Below, one piece after another: positions 24,934 through 32,879 of a stretch of DNA of 32,879 nt. The stretch covers positions 1 through 32,879 of the forward strand of contig JAPOWQ010000073.1 in the NCBI GenBank assembly GCA_026707585.1. Direction: 5' to 3'. Within the stretch, counting starts at the first letter, position 1. Each line of letters opens with the position of its first letter. The notes beneath the pieces are model-generated. The model saw only the letters and a list, made by a program, of their open reading frames with translations. It had not been told where the DNA came from and did no database searches. Source of the DNA: Chloroflexota bacterium. Lineage in GTDB: Bacteria; Chloroflexota; UBA11872. A program made the position numbers and the translations under genes.

Positions 24934-26472
24934 TTACGCCCGCCCCTCAACCACGAATCCGTCCAATTCACGATCCACGGTGGAAAGTGCCGAGGTCCGT
25001 CAGGTTGTTGATGAATCCCTGTCCGCTGAAGTTGAGGGAGCTGTTGCAGAGGACTCCGAGTCCGGTGCGCGCCTTGAAGGCAAGGAGATGGTCGTAGAGG
25101 TCGGCGTTCGTGCGTCGGCTTACTGTTTGAAGCCGGGCCGTGCCGTTCACGTGCGTTACTGCGGCCAGCGCGTCCGTGTTGGCCCTTAAGGTGAACAGCA
25201 TGAACGGGCTCTCGTGGTCGCAGCTGAACCAGCGCGCTGCATCGGCCTCCAGACAGACTGGCGCGATGGGTCGGAACTGCTCGCACTGTCTGATCTCGTT
25301 CAGGCGCACCCGTGTGCTGTCATCGAACGGCGCAGCGAGAATGGACCTATTTCCGGGAGCGCGAGGACCGATCTCGTACCTGCCGCTGACCCACCCCACG
25401 ATCAGGCCCCGACTCAAGATGTCAGCCACCTCCTCGTAGCTCGTGTCTCGAACGTCGTAGCGGCTAGGAACGACGGGTGCGTCCGTCCTGAACGGGAGAC
25501 CGGGATAGACGTCCCATTCGATCTTGGCCTCGCCGGTGAAGTGGACCTGAGCGTCGATCGCGGTGCCGATTGCTGAACCGGAATCGTTGGCAACGGGTGG
25601 CACAAAGACTTGAGAGAAAGTCCCAGTTTCTCTCCGCTTCGTGTTTCAGTCGCAGTTCAGGCCGCAACCTCCGGCGATGACCAACGCCAGACCGTTGCGC
25701 AAGTTCGTCTTCGCAGAACGGTGGAAGGCCTCGAAAATCCTGTCGCAAAAAAGCCAGCAAAGTTGCGAAATTCTGTGTCATCCGTGTCTACGATGTAATG
25801 CGCGGACGACTCATGTCGTTCGTAGCGGTCAAGTCGAATGTGTCGAGAGGCGACGAGGAAGTCCATCAATTCCGCCTCCTTGGCTCCGTCGAGAGAACGA
25901 GGCGAGCGCCACCAACTTGCCCGCATCCGAGAATCGGGAGAAGGAGGCGTTATTCGGGAATGTCGGACTGCCAATCCGTAGATCGAGGCATACCGGTTGC
26001 CGGGTTCGTTTATCACGTCGGCGATCCATGTGATGTTCATGTCTGGATCGATCTCATAGAAGGCGCCGCTTGCCCCCTCCCACACCAGCGCACAGCAAGA
26101 CGAGCCTTTAGGAAAGGACGACATGCCAAATCCGCAGAGCAGGTGCGACCTCTCGTGGGAGGAGGAGAAGAATGAAACCAGTTTTCCGATTAAGCTGCGA
26201 CGGTCCACGCTGATTTCGTCTCTAGCGGCGCCGCGACTTCCAACGTGAGAATGTAATCCGGTCGGGCGCGCCTCGCGTGGCTACCGGTCTCCAGTGCACT
26301 CTGCGTCGGGCACTTGGTCCTGTCGGCCGAAGGCGTCGACCAAGTCGTGACTGGAGCGCGGGGTGTAGCGGTAGTTGGAGTCCATCACTGCTTCGACGGA
26401 GGAAACGAGGTGGCCGTCGCAAAGGTGGGCGACGGCTCCGTCGTGACAGGGGTTGCACGACGGGATGTCCAC
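24934..26472 (-). pseudogene. NodU/CmcH-type O-carbamoyltransferase, nearly full length but broken
   Basis: From GTG 26472 the order of the intact enzyme can be followed through several frames. It runs CNPCHDGAVAHLCDGHLVSS and DSNYRYTP (start of the N-terminal domain); then after a frame change and probable deletion GKLVSFFSSSHERSHLLCGF (26208 on), GNRYASIYGL, in another frame SFSRFSDAGKLVALASFS, and back again DTDDTEFRNFAGFF. A frame change at about 25750 gives FEAFHRSAKTNLRNGLALVI, where TGA (25646-25648) replaces the conserved Trp after GLNCD. The C-terminal domain follows (GWVSGRYEIGPRAPGNRSIL, QFRPIAPVCLE, HVNGTARLQTV). One extra C near 24980 precedes the end VDRELDGFVVEGRA. Intact enzymes move carbamoyl from carbamoyl phosphate to sugar or antibiotic hydroxyls. 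At least five frameshifts and one stop make it dead. Confidence 0.9.
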
Positions 26473-26629
26473 GCTCGCGAGACTCTCCCCGTTCGGCGAG
26501 CCAGCTGTAGTGACCACACATCTGCGAGACACCTGACAATGGCGGAGCCTCCATCGAGACTTGGGGTCATCACACGCCAGGGTCCCCACGGTGGTTCACA
26601 TGGATGACGCTACGGGACGGCCGCAACGC

Positions 26630-27487
26630 ATGCGCTATTCGTTCGAGACGCGGTGCCGCGCGGTCCACGCGATGCTGACTGGGATACGCGCGGGAGCGGG
26701 GGCCCAAGCGTTGGGCGCGAGCCGCGCGGCGGGGTATCGCGGGTAGGCGCGCCACCCGGCAGATCGGTGGACTGACCTCCAGGAACGCTGGTCCACCCCG
26801 AAGCGGAAGTCGCGGCGGCTGAGCCCTGCGGCCGAGGCGGAGATCCTGGCGGCGCGCCAGTGCAGCGGGACCGGCCCAATATCCATGGGGCCCTGCTGGG
26901 CCGCGCCGCGTCAACCGTGGGCAACGTGCTGCGCCGGTTGGGACATTCGCGCCGCCCCAGGGACCTGCGGTCCCTGTCGTGCGCTTCGAACGTGCCCAGC
27001 CGGGGACGCTGCTCCACCTAGACGCCAAGAAGCTCGGCGGCTTCTGGCACGTGGGCACGCGCATTCGCCGAGACGGCACCGCCCGCGGACGGGCTGACAG
27101 CGTGTGCATGTGGCCGTCGACGACCACTCGCGACTCGCCTATGTCGACGTGCGGCCCACGAACCGACGCGGCGATACCCTCGCCTTCCGGGAGCGGGCCT
27201 GGCGTTGTTCCTCACCCAGCGGGAGCCCCGTGCCGGCGGTGATGACGGACAGCAGCTCGGCCGATCGCACCGCCGCGCGGCGCCGCCATTGTGCCGCGCG
27301 CGGCCGGCGGCACCTGCGCACCCGGCCCTAGACGCCCCGCACCAACGGCAAAGCCGAACGCTTCATCCAAGTCCTGTTGCCCACGTGGGCCTATGCCTTC
27401 GCCCACCCGACCAGCGCTCACCGCGCACGGGCGCTCCTCGGCTGGCTGCGGTGGCATAACCGGCTGCGTCCCCACGGCTCGTCAAGC
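26630..27487 (+). pseudogene. IS481-type transposase, multiply frameshifted
   Basis: The start MRYSFETRCRAVHAML with ALGASRAAGYR is the helix-turn-helix N-terminus. Pieces in different frames follow in the right order: SRRLSPAAEAEILAARQ, STVGNVLRRLGHSRRPRDLR, VRFERAQPGTLLHLDAKKLGG (first catalytic Asp), GFWHVGTRIRRDGTARGR, VHVAVDDHSRLAYVDVRPT (second Asp region), and PRTNGKAERFIQVLL with the catalytic Glu, then ARALLGWLRWHNRLRPHGS. A TAG (27329-27331) replaces the usual Tyr in TRPYTPRTNGK, and the MTDNGS motif has decayed to MTDSSS. The pieces stop within a few bases of the truncated integrase at 27488, so this element probably caused that truncation. Confidence 0.88.
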
Positions 27488-27839
27488 GGCCTGGGTGGAA
27501 GTCGGCCAGGCGACTGTCCTCCAGGTACCCGTGGCGCCAGAGCCAGATCGTGAAGCTGCGCAGCGCCCGGCCGTGCTGGTGGATCGTGTACGGGATCAGG
27601 CCGCCCGTTGATCGCCGCAGGGCGGTCGCCTTCTGGGGCCGCTGCTGCCGGTGCTTCGGATGGCGCAGAGCGCTCTCCCGGGTGAGCTCGACCAGCGTCG
27701 GGTCGCCGCCCAGATACGCGGCGAACTTCGCCAGATTCTCACGGTCGAGGCGCCCGGTTTCCGGGGAATAGCCCTGCCCGGTGAGGGTGGCCAGATAGTG
27801 CAGGGTGGCCCTGGCCAGTGGGACCGACTCGGCGTGCAT
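27488..27839 (-). pseudogene. tyrosine integrase, N-terminal core-binding domain only
   Basis: From the ATG at 27839, with a strong AGGAGG ribosome binding site, about 117 codons match the SAM-like N-terminal domain of phage/island integrases: ATLHYLATLTGQGYSPET, then LAKFAAYLGGDP, and PYTIHQHGRALRSFTIWLWR followed by HGYLEDSRLADFHPGRL, where the catalytic domain should begin. At 27488 the sequence meets the end of the IS481-type transposase and the catalytic domain (R-K-H-R-H-Y) is missing. About 80 bp upstream of the start lies a tRNA-like fragment, the usual position of an attachment site. The gene is dead but its start region is intact. Confidence 0.85.
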
Positions 27840-27916
27840 CGCCCCCTCCTACCAAGGGGGTCCGCGCCGCGCACGCAGGCGTGGCGCGGGTGGGGAGCGA
27901 GCTTGGAGCAGGCTAT

Positions 27917-27958
27917 GCGGGGGCGTGATACGAACCCGCGACATTCAGCTTGCGAAGA
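27917..27958 (-). other. tRNA 3'-end fragment, candidate attachment site of the truncated integrase
   Basis: On the minus strand the sequence CAAGCTGAATGTC leads into a T-arm GCGGG-TTCGTAT-CACGC (27923-27939 on the plus strand), with one mismatch in the stem, followed by a C-rich acceptor-like strand. From memory the AAGCTGAATGTCGCGGGTTCG order is that of bacterial tRNA-Gly 3' halves. The 5' half of a tRNA is not present. Its place 80-115 bp in front of an integrase start suggests an att site created by integration into a tRNA gene. Confidence 0.55.
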
Positions 27959-28099
27959 CCCACGACGGGCTTCGCGGACCCGGCGACACGGCCGTTCTGG
28001 CGTCGCCGGCTACATCGCAACCCGGTGCGTCTCGCCCACCGCCACCGTCGTCTCGCGACCCCGACAAACGGCGGCACCTCGAACCTGGACGCCTACCGA

Positions 28100-28121
28100 T
28101 TGTCCGAAAATGTTCCGACAA
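28100..28121. promoter_or_regulatory. imperfect palindrome, possible operator
   Basis: The arms TTGTCCGAA and TTCCGACAA (8 of 9 pairs match) are separated by AATG. It lies in a gene-poor stretch (27959-28247) between the tRNA-like fragment and the end of the HTH gene. It could be a regulator or excisionase binding site; nothing else supports it. I see no gene in the rest of that stretch. Confidence 0.3.
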
Positions 28122-28247
28122 AACCACCGGCGTCGCCTCGCGTAACTATCAGGGGATTCCTCTGGTCTCCCCACCTGCTGCGTCCCCCGGCGGGCGGGCC
28201 CGGCCTTCGCCCGCGTCGTGCCCACCACGGGCCAACGGCCGCGGCGA

Positions 28248-28670
28248 TCACGTCGTCGCATCGACGAGGCTGCGGAGCGCCACCGCGACCGCCTCGCCCA
28301 CGGTCGGTCGGTAGACACTGGAAAGATGCGAGCGGCTCATCCCCATCTCGCGGCCAATCGCGGCAATGGACTGGCCGCTGGCGTATCGCTCAAGGAATAC
28401 GCGTTCGCGTGGGGACAGGGCGGGGAGCGAGACATCGACGGCGCGCATCACGAGTTCCTGCAGCGCGAGCACGCGGCCATGGGAGTTGTTGGGATGACGC
28501 CGGTTGGCGAACCGGAGCACGCCGGGGAGCTTGACCAGCGGGGATCGCCGCAGCTGCATGGGGCGGTCGAGATCCCGCAGACACGTATCCACCAGGCGTG
28601 TCCACTCCGCCAGCGACCGGCGACCCGGCTGGGCGCGGTGGCGTCGCCCGGTCCCCGATGTCCTTGCCAT
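28248..28670 (-). CDS. helix-turn-helix protein (LuxR / sigma-region-4-like)
   Basis: 140 residues from the ATG at 28670; no strong ribosome binding site is visible. Residues 85-120 read LSPRERVFLERYASGQ, SIAAIGREMGMSRSHLSSVY, a clear LuxR/sigma70-region-4-type DNA-binding helix-turn-helix. The N-terminal 80 residues are basic (TGRRHRAQPGRRSL, LRDLDRPMQLRR) and match nothing I know. It sits 136 bp downstream of the intact integrase and reads in the same direction, so it is probably the island's own regulator or recombination directionality factor. That role is inferred from position. Confidence 0.65.
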   Translation of the reverse strand: MARTSGTGRRHRAQPGRRSLAEWTRLVDTCLRDLDRPMQLRRSPLVKLPGVLRFANRRHPNNSHGRVLALQELVMRAVDVSLPALSPRERVFLERYASGQSIAAIGREMGMSRSHLSSVYRPTVGEAVAVALRSLVDATT

Positions 28671-28806
28671 GGCCCCGAGAATCGGTCCCGGCGGCCTGGC
28701 GGGGAATATAGGAATCCATAATCCGGGGCGCTGTCGGGGCGGGATCTGCCCGACTCGCGGGTCGCCCGGCCCGTCGGCGCCCGGTGACCCCGCGCCAACG
28801 GTCGCC

Positions 28807-29904
28807 CTAGGTGGCGATTTCGATCAGGTCGCCGCTTTCCGTACGCAGCACCAGGTGCCCGCCCTTGACGGCGTCGATGCGGGCGCTGGCGGCGCGGCGC
28901 CCCGTGCGCGCCGCCCGGCGGAAGGTGCGCCCGTTGGGCAGCCGGTCCAGGGGCGAGTGCGCCCGGTGGCGGCTCACCACATCGGACGAGGCGAGATGGA
29001 GGTAGTGGTTCACCATGGTCAGGGTCGTGTGGCCCAGGATGCGCTGCAGCGTCAGCACGTCGCCGCCGGCACGGAGGTAGGTCACGCCGAAGGTGTGGCG
29101 AAAGCGATGCGGGTGGATGTTCGCCACCTTGGCCCGCGCCGCCAGTCGCTTGAGCACGCGCCCCAGGGTGTAGCGCGTCAGCGGTCGCCGCTGGCGCGTC
29201 AGAAACACCCGGTCCGCGTCGGTGTGCGGGTCGTCCGGCCAGGGGCGCGCCAGCTGCAGGTAGCGATCCACCATGGACCGCGCGCGCTGGCCCAGCGCCA
29301 CGGTGCGGTCGCGGGCGCCCTTGCCGCCGCGCACCCGCACCTCGCCGGAGGCCAGATCCAGATCCGCCACCCGCAGACGGCAGAGCTCCGAGGACCGGAG
29401 CCCGTTATCGAGCAGCACGCTGAGGATGGCCAGGTCGCGGAGGCCCAGCGGCGCGCGCGGATCGCAGGCGTCCAGCAGGCGCTGCTGGTCGTCCGCGGCG
29501 ATGGGCTCGACCTCGCGCGTCGGCAGCCGCCCCGGGCGAAACTTTTCCAGGGGATGGGCGTCCACGTACGCCGCCTCGGCCAGCCAGCCGGCGAAGGCGC
29601 GCAGCACGCGGCAGTAGCCGTTGACCGTGTGGGCGGCTCGACGCTCGCCCTCGTGGCCCGGCGTGCGCCGCGGGCGCGCCATCGGGGCCGTGCGCCGGTG
29701 GCGCTGCCAGCGCCGGGCCAGCTCGAGCGTCAGGGCGCCGACGTGGCCGGCCGCCTCACCGTCGGCGTGCTCCGCGAAGCGGCGCAACACGGCGTGTTTC
29801 CAGCCCAGCGTGGCGCGCGACTGGCCCTCGGCCTCGCAGGCCGCCAGGTACTCCGCGATGGCCTCGGCCAGCGGCGCGCTGGTCCCAATCGGCATGTCAC
29901 CCAT
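28807..29904 (-). CDS. tyrosine recombinase / site-specific integrase
   Basis: 365 residues from the ATG at 29904, chosen for its GGAGG ribosome binding site seven bases upstream. The N-terminal SAM-like core-binding domain covers about 10-125. The catalytic domain is complete: Arg170 in GLRSSELCRL, Lys195 in GGKGARDR, His266 and Arg269 in HPHRFRHTF, His292 in LGHTTLTMV and the nucleophile Tyr301 in NHYLHL. About 60 residues follow the active-site Tyr, with a basic stretch and a short strand-rich end. It should integrate or excise a genomic island. A tRNA-like fragment lies about 220 bp upstream of its start, the expected place for its attachment site. It is intact, unlike the integrase at 27488. 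Confidence 0.95.
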   Translation of the reverse strand: MGDMPIGTSAPLAEAIAEYLAACEAEGQSRATLGWKHAVLRRFAEHADGEAAGHVGALTLELARRWQRHRRTAPMARPRRTPGHEGERRAAHTVNGYCRVLRAFAGWLAEAAYVDAHPLEKFRPGRLPTREVEPIAADDQQRLLDACDPRAPLGLRDLAILSVLLDNGLRSSELCRLRVADLDLASGEVRVRGGKGARDRTVALGQRARSMVDRYLQLARPWPDDPHTDADRVFLTRQRRPLTRYTLGRVLKRLAARAKVANIHPHRFRHTFGVTYLRAGGDVLTLQRILGHTTLTMVNHYLHLASSDVVSRHRAHSPLDRLPNGRTFRRAARTGRRAASARIDAVKGGHLVLRTESGDLIEIAT

Positions 29905-30121
29905 GATCCTGCCTCCGCTGTCGGCGGTGCCCTGCAAGCGTCCGCCGACCGTTGGCCGGACGTTGGGAAGTGCGGGGGAGCGTGTGGCAGGCGTTGGATG
30001 TCGCGGGCCAGGCTAGTGCCCCTGGTCCCGACCTTGGAAAAGCTAGTGACCCTTCGCCCGCCCCGCCGCGGGGGCGGGCGATGCCGCCCGCGCGCCGTCC
30101 CATCAGGTTTGACGGGGGTGG

Positions 30122-30152
30122 GTGGGGGGCCAAGGGCGGGACTCGAACCCGC
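30122..30152 (-). other. tRNA 3'-end fragment, candidate attachment site of the intact integrase
   Basis: The minus strand carries a perfect T-arm GCGGG-TTCGAGT-CCCGC (plus-strand 30136-30152), followed by CCTTGGC and a C-rich end like an acceptor strand. No matching D-arm or anticodon arm could be folded at normal tRNA distance upstream, so only the 3' end is present. Short tRNA 3' ends left by island integration next to an integrase gene look like this. Confidence 0.6.
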
Positions 30153-30576
30153 ACACACTAGCCCCTTGCACAACACTCGTGCGTTATCCGTCTGAAGCGG
30201 CCGATCGGGCCAGATTGCCGGCAGGCTCGACGCGATTGGCCCGTTGTCCCTTATCCGATTCGATACATGGGCGAAGCGACTGTGGTTTCGCCGCCTAACT
30301 AGAGTCTTGATCACGGGCCGGAAGTGTGGAGCTAGGGCAAGCAACGATTCCGGTCGACTTAGCTGGACATAAGAGGGATTAGCTCTACCAGCTTCGAGAG
30401 TTCCGTCTACGCCAGCGGCTTCGCTGATCGAAGCCATCGTGGCAGTGGGCTGCGGCGCCGATGGTCTTCGACTGAGTTTCCAACGCCATCCGTTCTCGGC
30501 CCGCCGGCGACGTGAACTGGTCTTCCGACTCCCGGTACATCGAGCGTGACGACACCACGACAGCCTGATCTTGTAA
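30153..30576. other. spacer between the integrase att-like site and the abiE promoter
   Basis: About 420 bp, AT-richer to the right. Minus-strand frames here are rich in Arg and Ser with no motif. No gene recognised. Confidence 0.4.
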
Positions 30577-30618
30577 ATGTCGGTACTTATTGACATTTTC
30601 CGACATATCCGTGAGTAT
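30577..30618 (+). promoter_or_regulatory. abiE promoter with overlapping inverted repeats (candidate AbiEi operator)
   Basis: TTGACA (30590-30595) is a consensus -35; 17 bp later GAGTAT (30613-30618) is a weak -10. The predicted start of transcription falls at the ATG at 30625, so the mRNA is probably leaderless. A 7-bp perfect inverted repeat ATGTCGG (30577-30583) / CCGACAT (30600-30606) brackets the -35 box, and a second overlapping one, AAATGTC (30575) / GACATTT (30592), shares its bases. AbiEi antitoxins of known systems bind inverted repeats in their own promoter. Confidence 0.65.
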
Positions 30619-30624
30619 TGGCGT

Positions 30625-31227
30625 ATGCGATCCGAACGCCGAACCCAGGTTCTCGACCTAGTCCAGAGAGCCGGGCTGGCCCGTCCGCGCGACCTCGAGG
30701 CTCATGGGATACCTGGCCGATATCTCGGTCAACTCGCGCGCGAGGGACTGCTGGAAAAGGTGGGTCGAGGTCTTTACGCTCCTGCTGACGCCGCCGTAAG
30801 CGAACACCGCTTTCTGGCTGAAGTTGCGAAGCGCACACCTCACGGAGTGATCTGCCTGCTCTCCGCGCTGAGCTTCCACGGCCTGACGACGCAGTCTCCG
30901 TTTGAGGTTTGGCTGGCGATTGGTCCAAAGGACCGGGCACCGCGGCCAGCCGGCGTCGGACTGCGGGTCGTGCGCTTCTCGGGCAAGGCGCGAGACGCCG
31001 GGATTCAGACGGAGGTCATCGACGGGGTGTCGGTGCGCGTGTACGGGCCGGCAAAGACCGTGGCGGACTGCTTCAAGTTCCGGAGCAAAGTAGGAGTGGA
31101 TGTCGCCATCGAAGCCCTCCGGGACTGCGCGGCCCAGAAGCTCAGCTCCGCGGATGAGCTTGCCGCGTATGCGCGCATCTGTCGCGTGGCGCGGGTAATG
31201 CAGCCCTATATGGAAGCCGTCCTGTGA
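30625..31227 (+). CDS. abiEi: AbiEi-family antitoxin (type IV toxin-antitoxin)
   Basis: 200 residues from the ATG at 30625; an upstream in-frame ATG (30577) would run through the promoter and is rejected. The N-terminal winged helix-turn-helix covers about 1-65 (TQVLDLVQRAGLARPRDLEAHG, YLGQLAREGLLEKVGRGLYAP). The C-terminal domain follows with TPHGVICLLSALSFHGLTTQ, EVWLAIG, VRVYGPAKTVADCFKFRSKVG and DVAIEALRD, the family's most conserved parts. The protein represses its own operon and counteracts the toxin without binding it directly in studied members. It overlaps the toxin start by four bases (GTGA). Intact. Confidence 0.93.
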   Translation: MRSERRTQVLDLVQRAGLARPRDLEAHGIPGRYLGQLAREGLLEKVGRGLYAPADAAVSEHRFLAEVAKRTPHGVICLLSALSFHGLTTQSPFEVWLAIGPKDRAPRPAGVGLRVVRFSGKARDAGIQTEVIDGVSVRVYGPAKTVADCFKFRSKVGVDVAIEALRDCAAQKLSSADELAAYARICRVARVMQPYMEAVL

Positions 31228-32144
31228 CACGTCGGCGACCGCGGAACATTGCCGCGTCAGTCCGGCAACGCTTGTTGAACCTCGCGCGCGATGAGGGGGA
31301 GGACTTCAACCACGTCCTTATTCGCTACGCGAACGAGCGCCTGCTGTACCGGCTCGGTAAGTCTGGCTTTCGCGACCAGTTTGTGCTCAAGGGGGCGGTC
31401 CTCTTCGAGGTGTGGTCAGCGTCGCCTCACCGAGCAACTCGCGATGTGGATCTGCTCGGCTTTGGGGAGCCGGCAGAGGAGGCTGTGCAGTCCGTCATTC
31501 GGACTCTTTGCGCGATGGAGGTGCCCCCAGATGGCATACGTTTCCAGGTTGGCTCCGTGCGGACCGAGCCGATTCGTGATCGGCAGGCGGCCATTGGGAT
31601 CCGCGTTCGGCTCACAGCCGATCTCGACGGTGCACGAATCAGCCTTCAGGCAGATATCGGCTTTGACGATGTAGTGACGCCAGGCGTCGTACAAGCCGAC
31701 TTCCCGACGCTACTCGACTTCCCAGCCCCTCGGTTGCAGACGTATCCGCGCGAAACGGTCGTGGCGGAGAAGTTTGAGGCGCTGGTGCGACTAGGCATTG
31801 CCAACACTCGAATGAAGGATTTCTACGACCTCTGGTTCATGGCAACGACGTTTGCTTTTCGGGGCAATACGTTGGCTAGGGCGTTGGCGGCCACGTTTGA
31901 TTGTCGCGGGACGCCGCTGCCTCTCGAAGTCCCGGTGGGTCTGAGCCCGGAGTTCAGCGCGGACGCTGGAAAGCAGGCGCAGTGGCTGGCGTTTGGGAGA
32001 CGCTCGGGCCTGCAGACGTTGCCCACGCTGGATACTGTCGCGGCGATGCTCCGGCGTTTTCTTCTCTTGCCCGTTTCAGCTGCCCTGAAGGGCGACAAAA
32101 CCGAACGAGACTGGCCCGCTGGCGGCGATTGGAGCGACGCCTAA
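31224..32144 (+). CDS. abiEii: AbiEii-family nucleotidyltransferase toxin
   Basis: 306 residues from the GTG at 31224, translationally coupled to the antitoxin. It belongs to the DNA polymerase beta-like nucleotidyltransferases: FVLKGAVLFEVW (53-64) with the Lys-Gly motif, TRDVDLLGFG (72-81) with the metal-binding Asp-x-Asp, QADIGFDDVV, then VVAEKFEALVRLG (179 on) and NTRMKDFYDLW with the conserved Lys and Asp pair. Known AbiEii toxins are bacteriostatic and transfer nucleotides, halting growth on phage attack. All motifs are present, so the toxin should be active. Length is normal for the family (about 290-310). Confidence 0.95.
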   Translation: MTRRRPRNIAASVRQRLLNLARDEGEDFNHVLIRYANERLLYRLGKSGFRDQFVLKGAVLFEVWSASPHRATRDVDLLGFGEPAEEAVQSVIRTLCAMEVPPDGIRFQVGSVRTEPIRDRQAAIGIRVRLTADLDGARISLQADIGFDDVVTPGVVQADFPTLLDFPAPRLQTYPRETVVAEKFEALVRLGIANTRMKDFYDLWFMATTFAFRGNTLARALAATFDCRGTPLPLEVPVGLSPEFSADAGKQAQWLAFGRRSGLQTLPTLDTVAAMLRRFLLLPVSAALKGDKTERDWPAGGDWSDA

Positions 32145-32879
32145 CGCTCACGAGGCAGTTCGTATCGAAAGCGAATCCGCTTCACCGTTCTGAGACTCCG
32201 AGGGACCAATTCCAGGCCCCTGTCGCTTGGCGAGCGCTCTCCGGACTTCGCAGCGGTCCCCCGTCATACATGCAGTGCCTAGAGACAGGCCTTCCTACGA
32301 GAGCGGCGCGACCGATGGTGCTAGCAGGGTGAGACGAACACCAGTGGTAGTCACTTCGACCTGTCACCGGGCTGCTCGGTCAATCGGACCCAACCTCTCG
32401 CTTCTTGAAGGTAGACGACTGCCATCTCGGCCCTTGAGAGGTGACACCCAGCAATCAACTTCTCTCTGATACCGAGGCGACAACCGCGACTGCGCGTGCG
32501 ACCGTGCGGCCTATCACCTGCCCCTGGCGGCGGGCTTGTGGTCACAGAGGCCCCACATTTACAGAAACCTGGATAGGCGATCCAGCCTGTCGCGGCCAGA
32601 CTAGCCCTGTCGCGCACCCGCGCACCACCAAACCGACGCGGGCCCGCGACAGCGTTTGTAATGACTGGGCGCTGGGAGGGTGCCCACGTCACAGGTATCA
32701 GGACGACGACGCGCTGGGAGGTCGCAATCGTCGTCGGTTGGCGAATGCCCGAGCGACGGAAGGTCGCGTTGGGCGAGAGGTTTCATTGTCGGCGGCATGC
32801 GCCGCCGGCGGGTATGCCACCCCATGGTGGTTCGCGGCCCGCCGGCGACGCCACGCGGCGGGCCTTGGCCGTCCTGCGA
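32145..32879. other. window end without a recognised gene
   Basis: About 735 bp. A minus-strand frame ending at 32351 has a protein-like last 40 codons (REKLIAGCHLSRAEMAVVYL, then QEARGWVRLTEQ) that might be the tail of a decayed gene, but its upstream part looks random. The far end has GC-rich short hairpins, for example GGCGGC/GCCGCC at 32791-32806. No terminator with a T-run was seen after abiEii. Confidence 0.35.
32587..32721. repeat. short direct and inverted repeats
   Basis: CTGTCGCG occurs at 32587-32594 and 32607-32614, and its complement CGCGACAG at 32645-32652. Just beyond, the 11-mer GCGCTGGGAGG occurs at 32669-32679 and 32711-32721. The repeats are exact but short, in a gene-free stretch; they may be chance in GC-rich DNA or a protein-binding/recombination region. 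Confidence 0.5.

Noticed and set aside
27900-27960. Complete tRNA-Gly gene
   Set aside because: Only the anticodon 3' side, a mismatched T-arm and part of an acceptor strand are visible; no D-arm or 5' acceptor strand is present.
28504-30195. 563-codon open frame on the plus strand
   Set aside because: It lies opposite the intact integrase and HTH gene; it is Arg/Gly/Ala-rich with no motif, an antisense shadow typical of GC-rich genes.
30120-30245. Complete tRNA gene around the perfect T-arm
   Set aside because: The nearest partial match for a 5' acceptor strand is about 112 nt away and pairs only five of seven bases; no anticodon arm folds.
1-32879. CRISPR array, rRNA genes, retron or plasmid origin
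   Set aside because: No regularly spaced ~30-bp direct repeats, rRNA-like sequence, reverse-transcriptase motif or iteron cluster was seen while reading both strands.

Overview
The window comes from a GC-rich bacterial chromosome. Local composition is mixed: the SIR2, HEPN, CoiA-like, TIR and AMP-ligase/methyltransferase blocks are visibly more AT-rich than the glycosyltransferase, integrase and AbiE blocks. No rRNA, intact tRNA, ribosomal protein or other phylogenetic marker is present, so the phylum cannot be assigned. The density of defence genes, broken transposases and integrases marks this as an accessory, island-type region.

Region 1 (1-12 kb) is a defence-type island. It holds the C-terminal end of a Type IIG restriction-modification enzyme, a convergent SIR2-domain protein, a small conserved-looking protein, an AlbA_2/GHKL ATP-binding protein, a protein with a HEPN-like motif, a dead UvrD/Rep-like helicase, a CoiA-like nuclease and a TIR-domain protein. 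The genes stand alone with long spacers that hold no recognisable gene; they do not form one operon.

Region 2 (12.4-19.4 kb) lies entirely on the minus strand: a PCMT-like methyltransferase, an adenylate-forming ligase, two unrecognised proteins, then an ABC exporter (ATPase and permease). This may be a small biosynthesis-and-export cluster.

Region 3 (19.9-26.5 kb) mixes relics with glycan genes. It has a frameshifted N-terminal scrap of a Type IIG enzyme, an internally deleted IS110 transposase, a GT32-like glycosyltransferase, a three-part protein (GT25, sulfotransferase-like, GH16), an IS1380-like fragment, and a nearly full-length but multiply broken NodU-type carbamoyltransferase.

Region 4 (26.6-30.2 kb) is an integration scar. 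An IS481-type transposase pseudogene abuts a truncated tyrosine integrase; a HTH gene and an intact tyrosine integrase follow. Each integrase has a tRNA-3'-end-like fragment upstream of its start codon.

Region 5 (30.6-32.1 kb) is an intact AbiEi/AbiEii toxin-antitoxin pair with a visible promoter and inverted repeats that look like an autoregulatory operator. The last 0.7 kb has no convincing gene, only short repeats.

All family names come from recognising motifs by eye; no database search was run.
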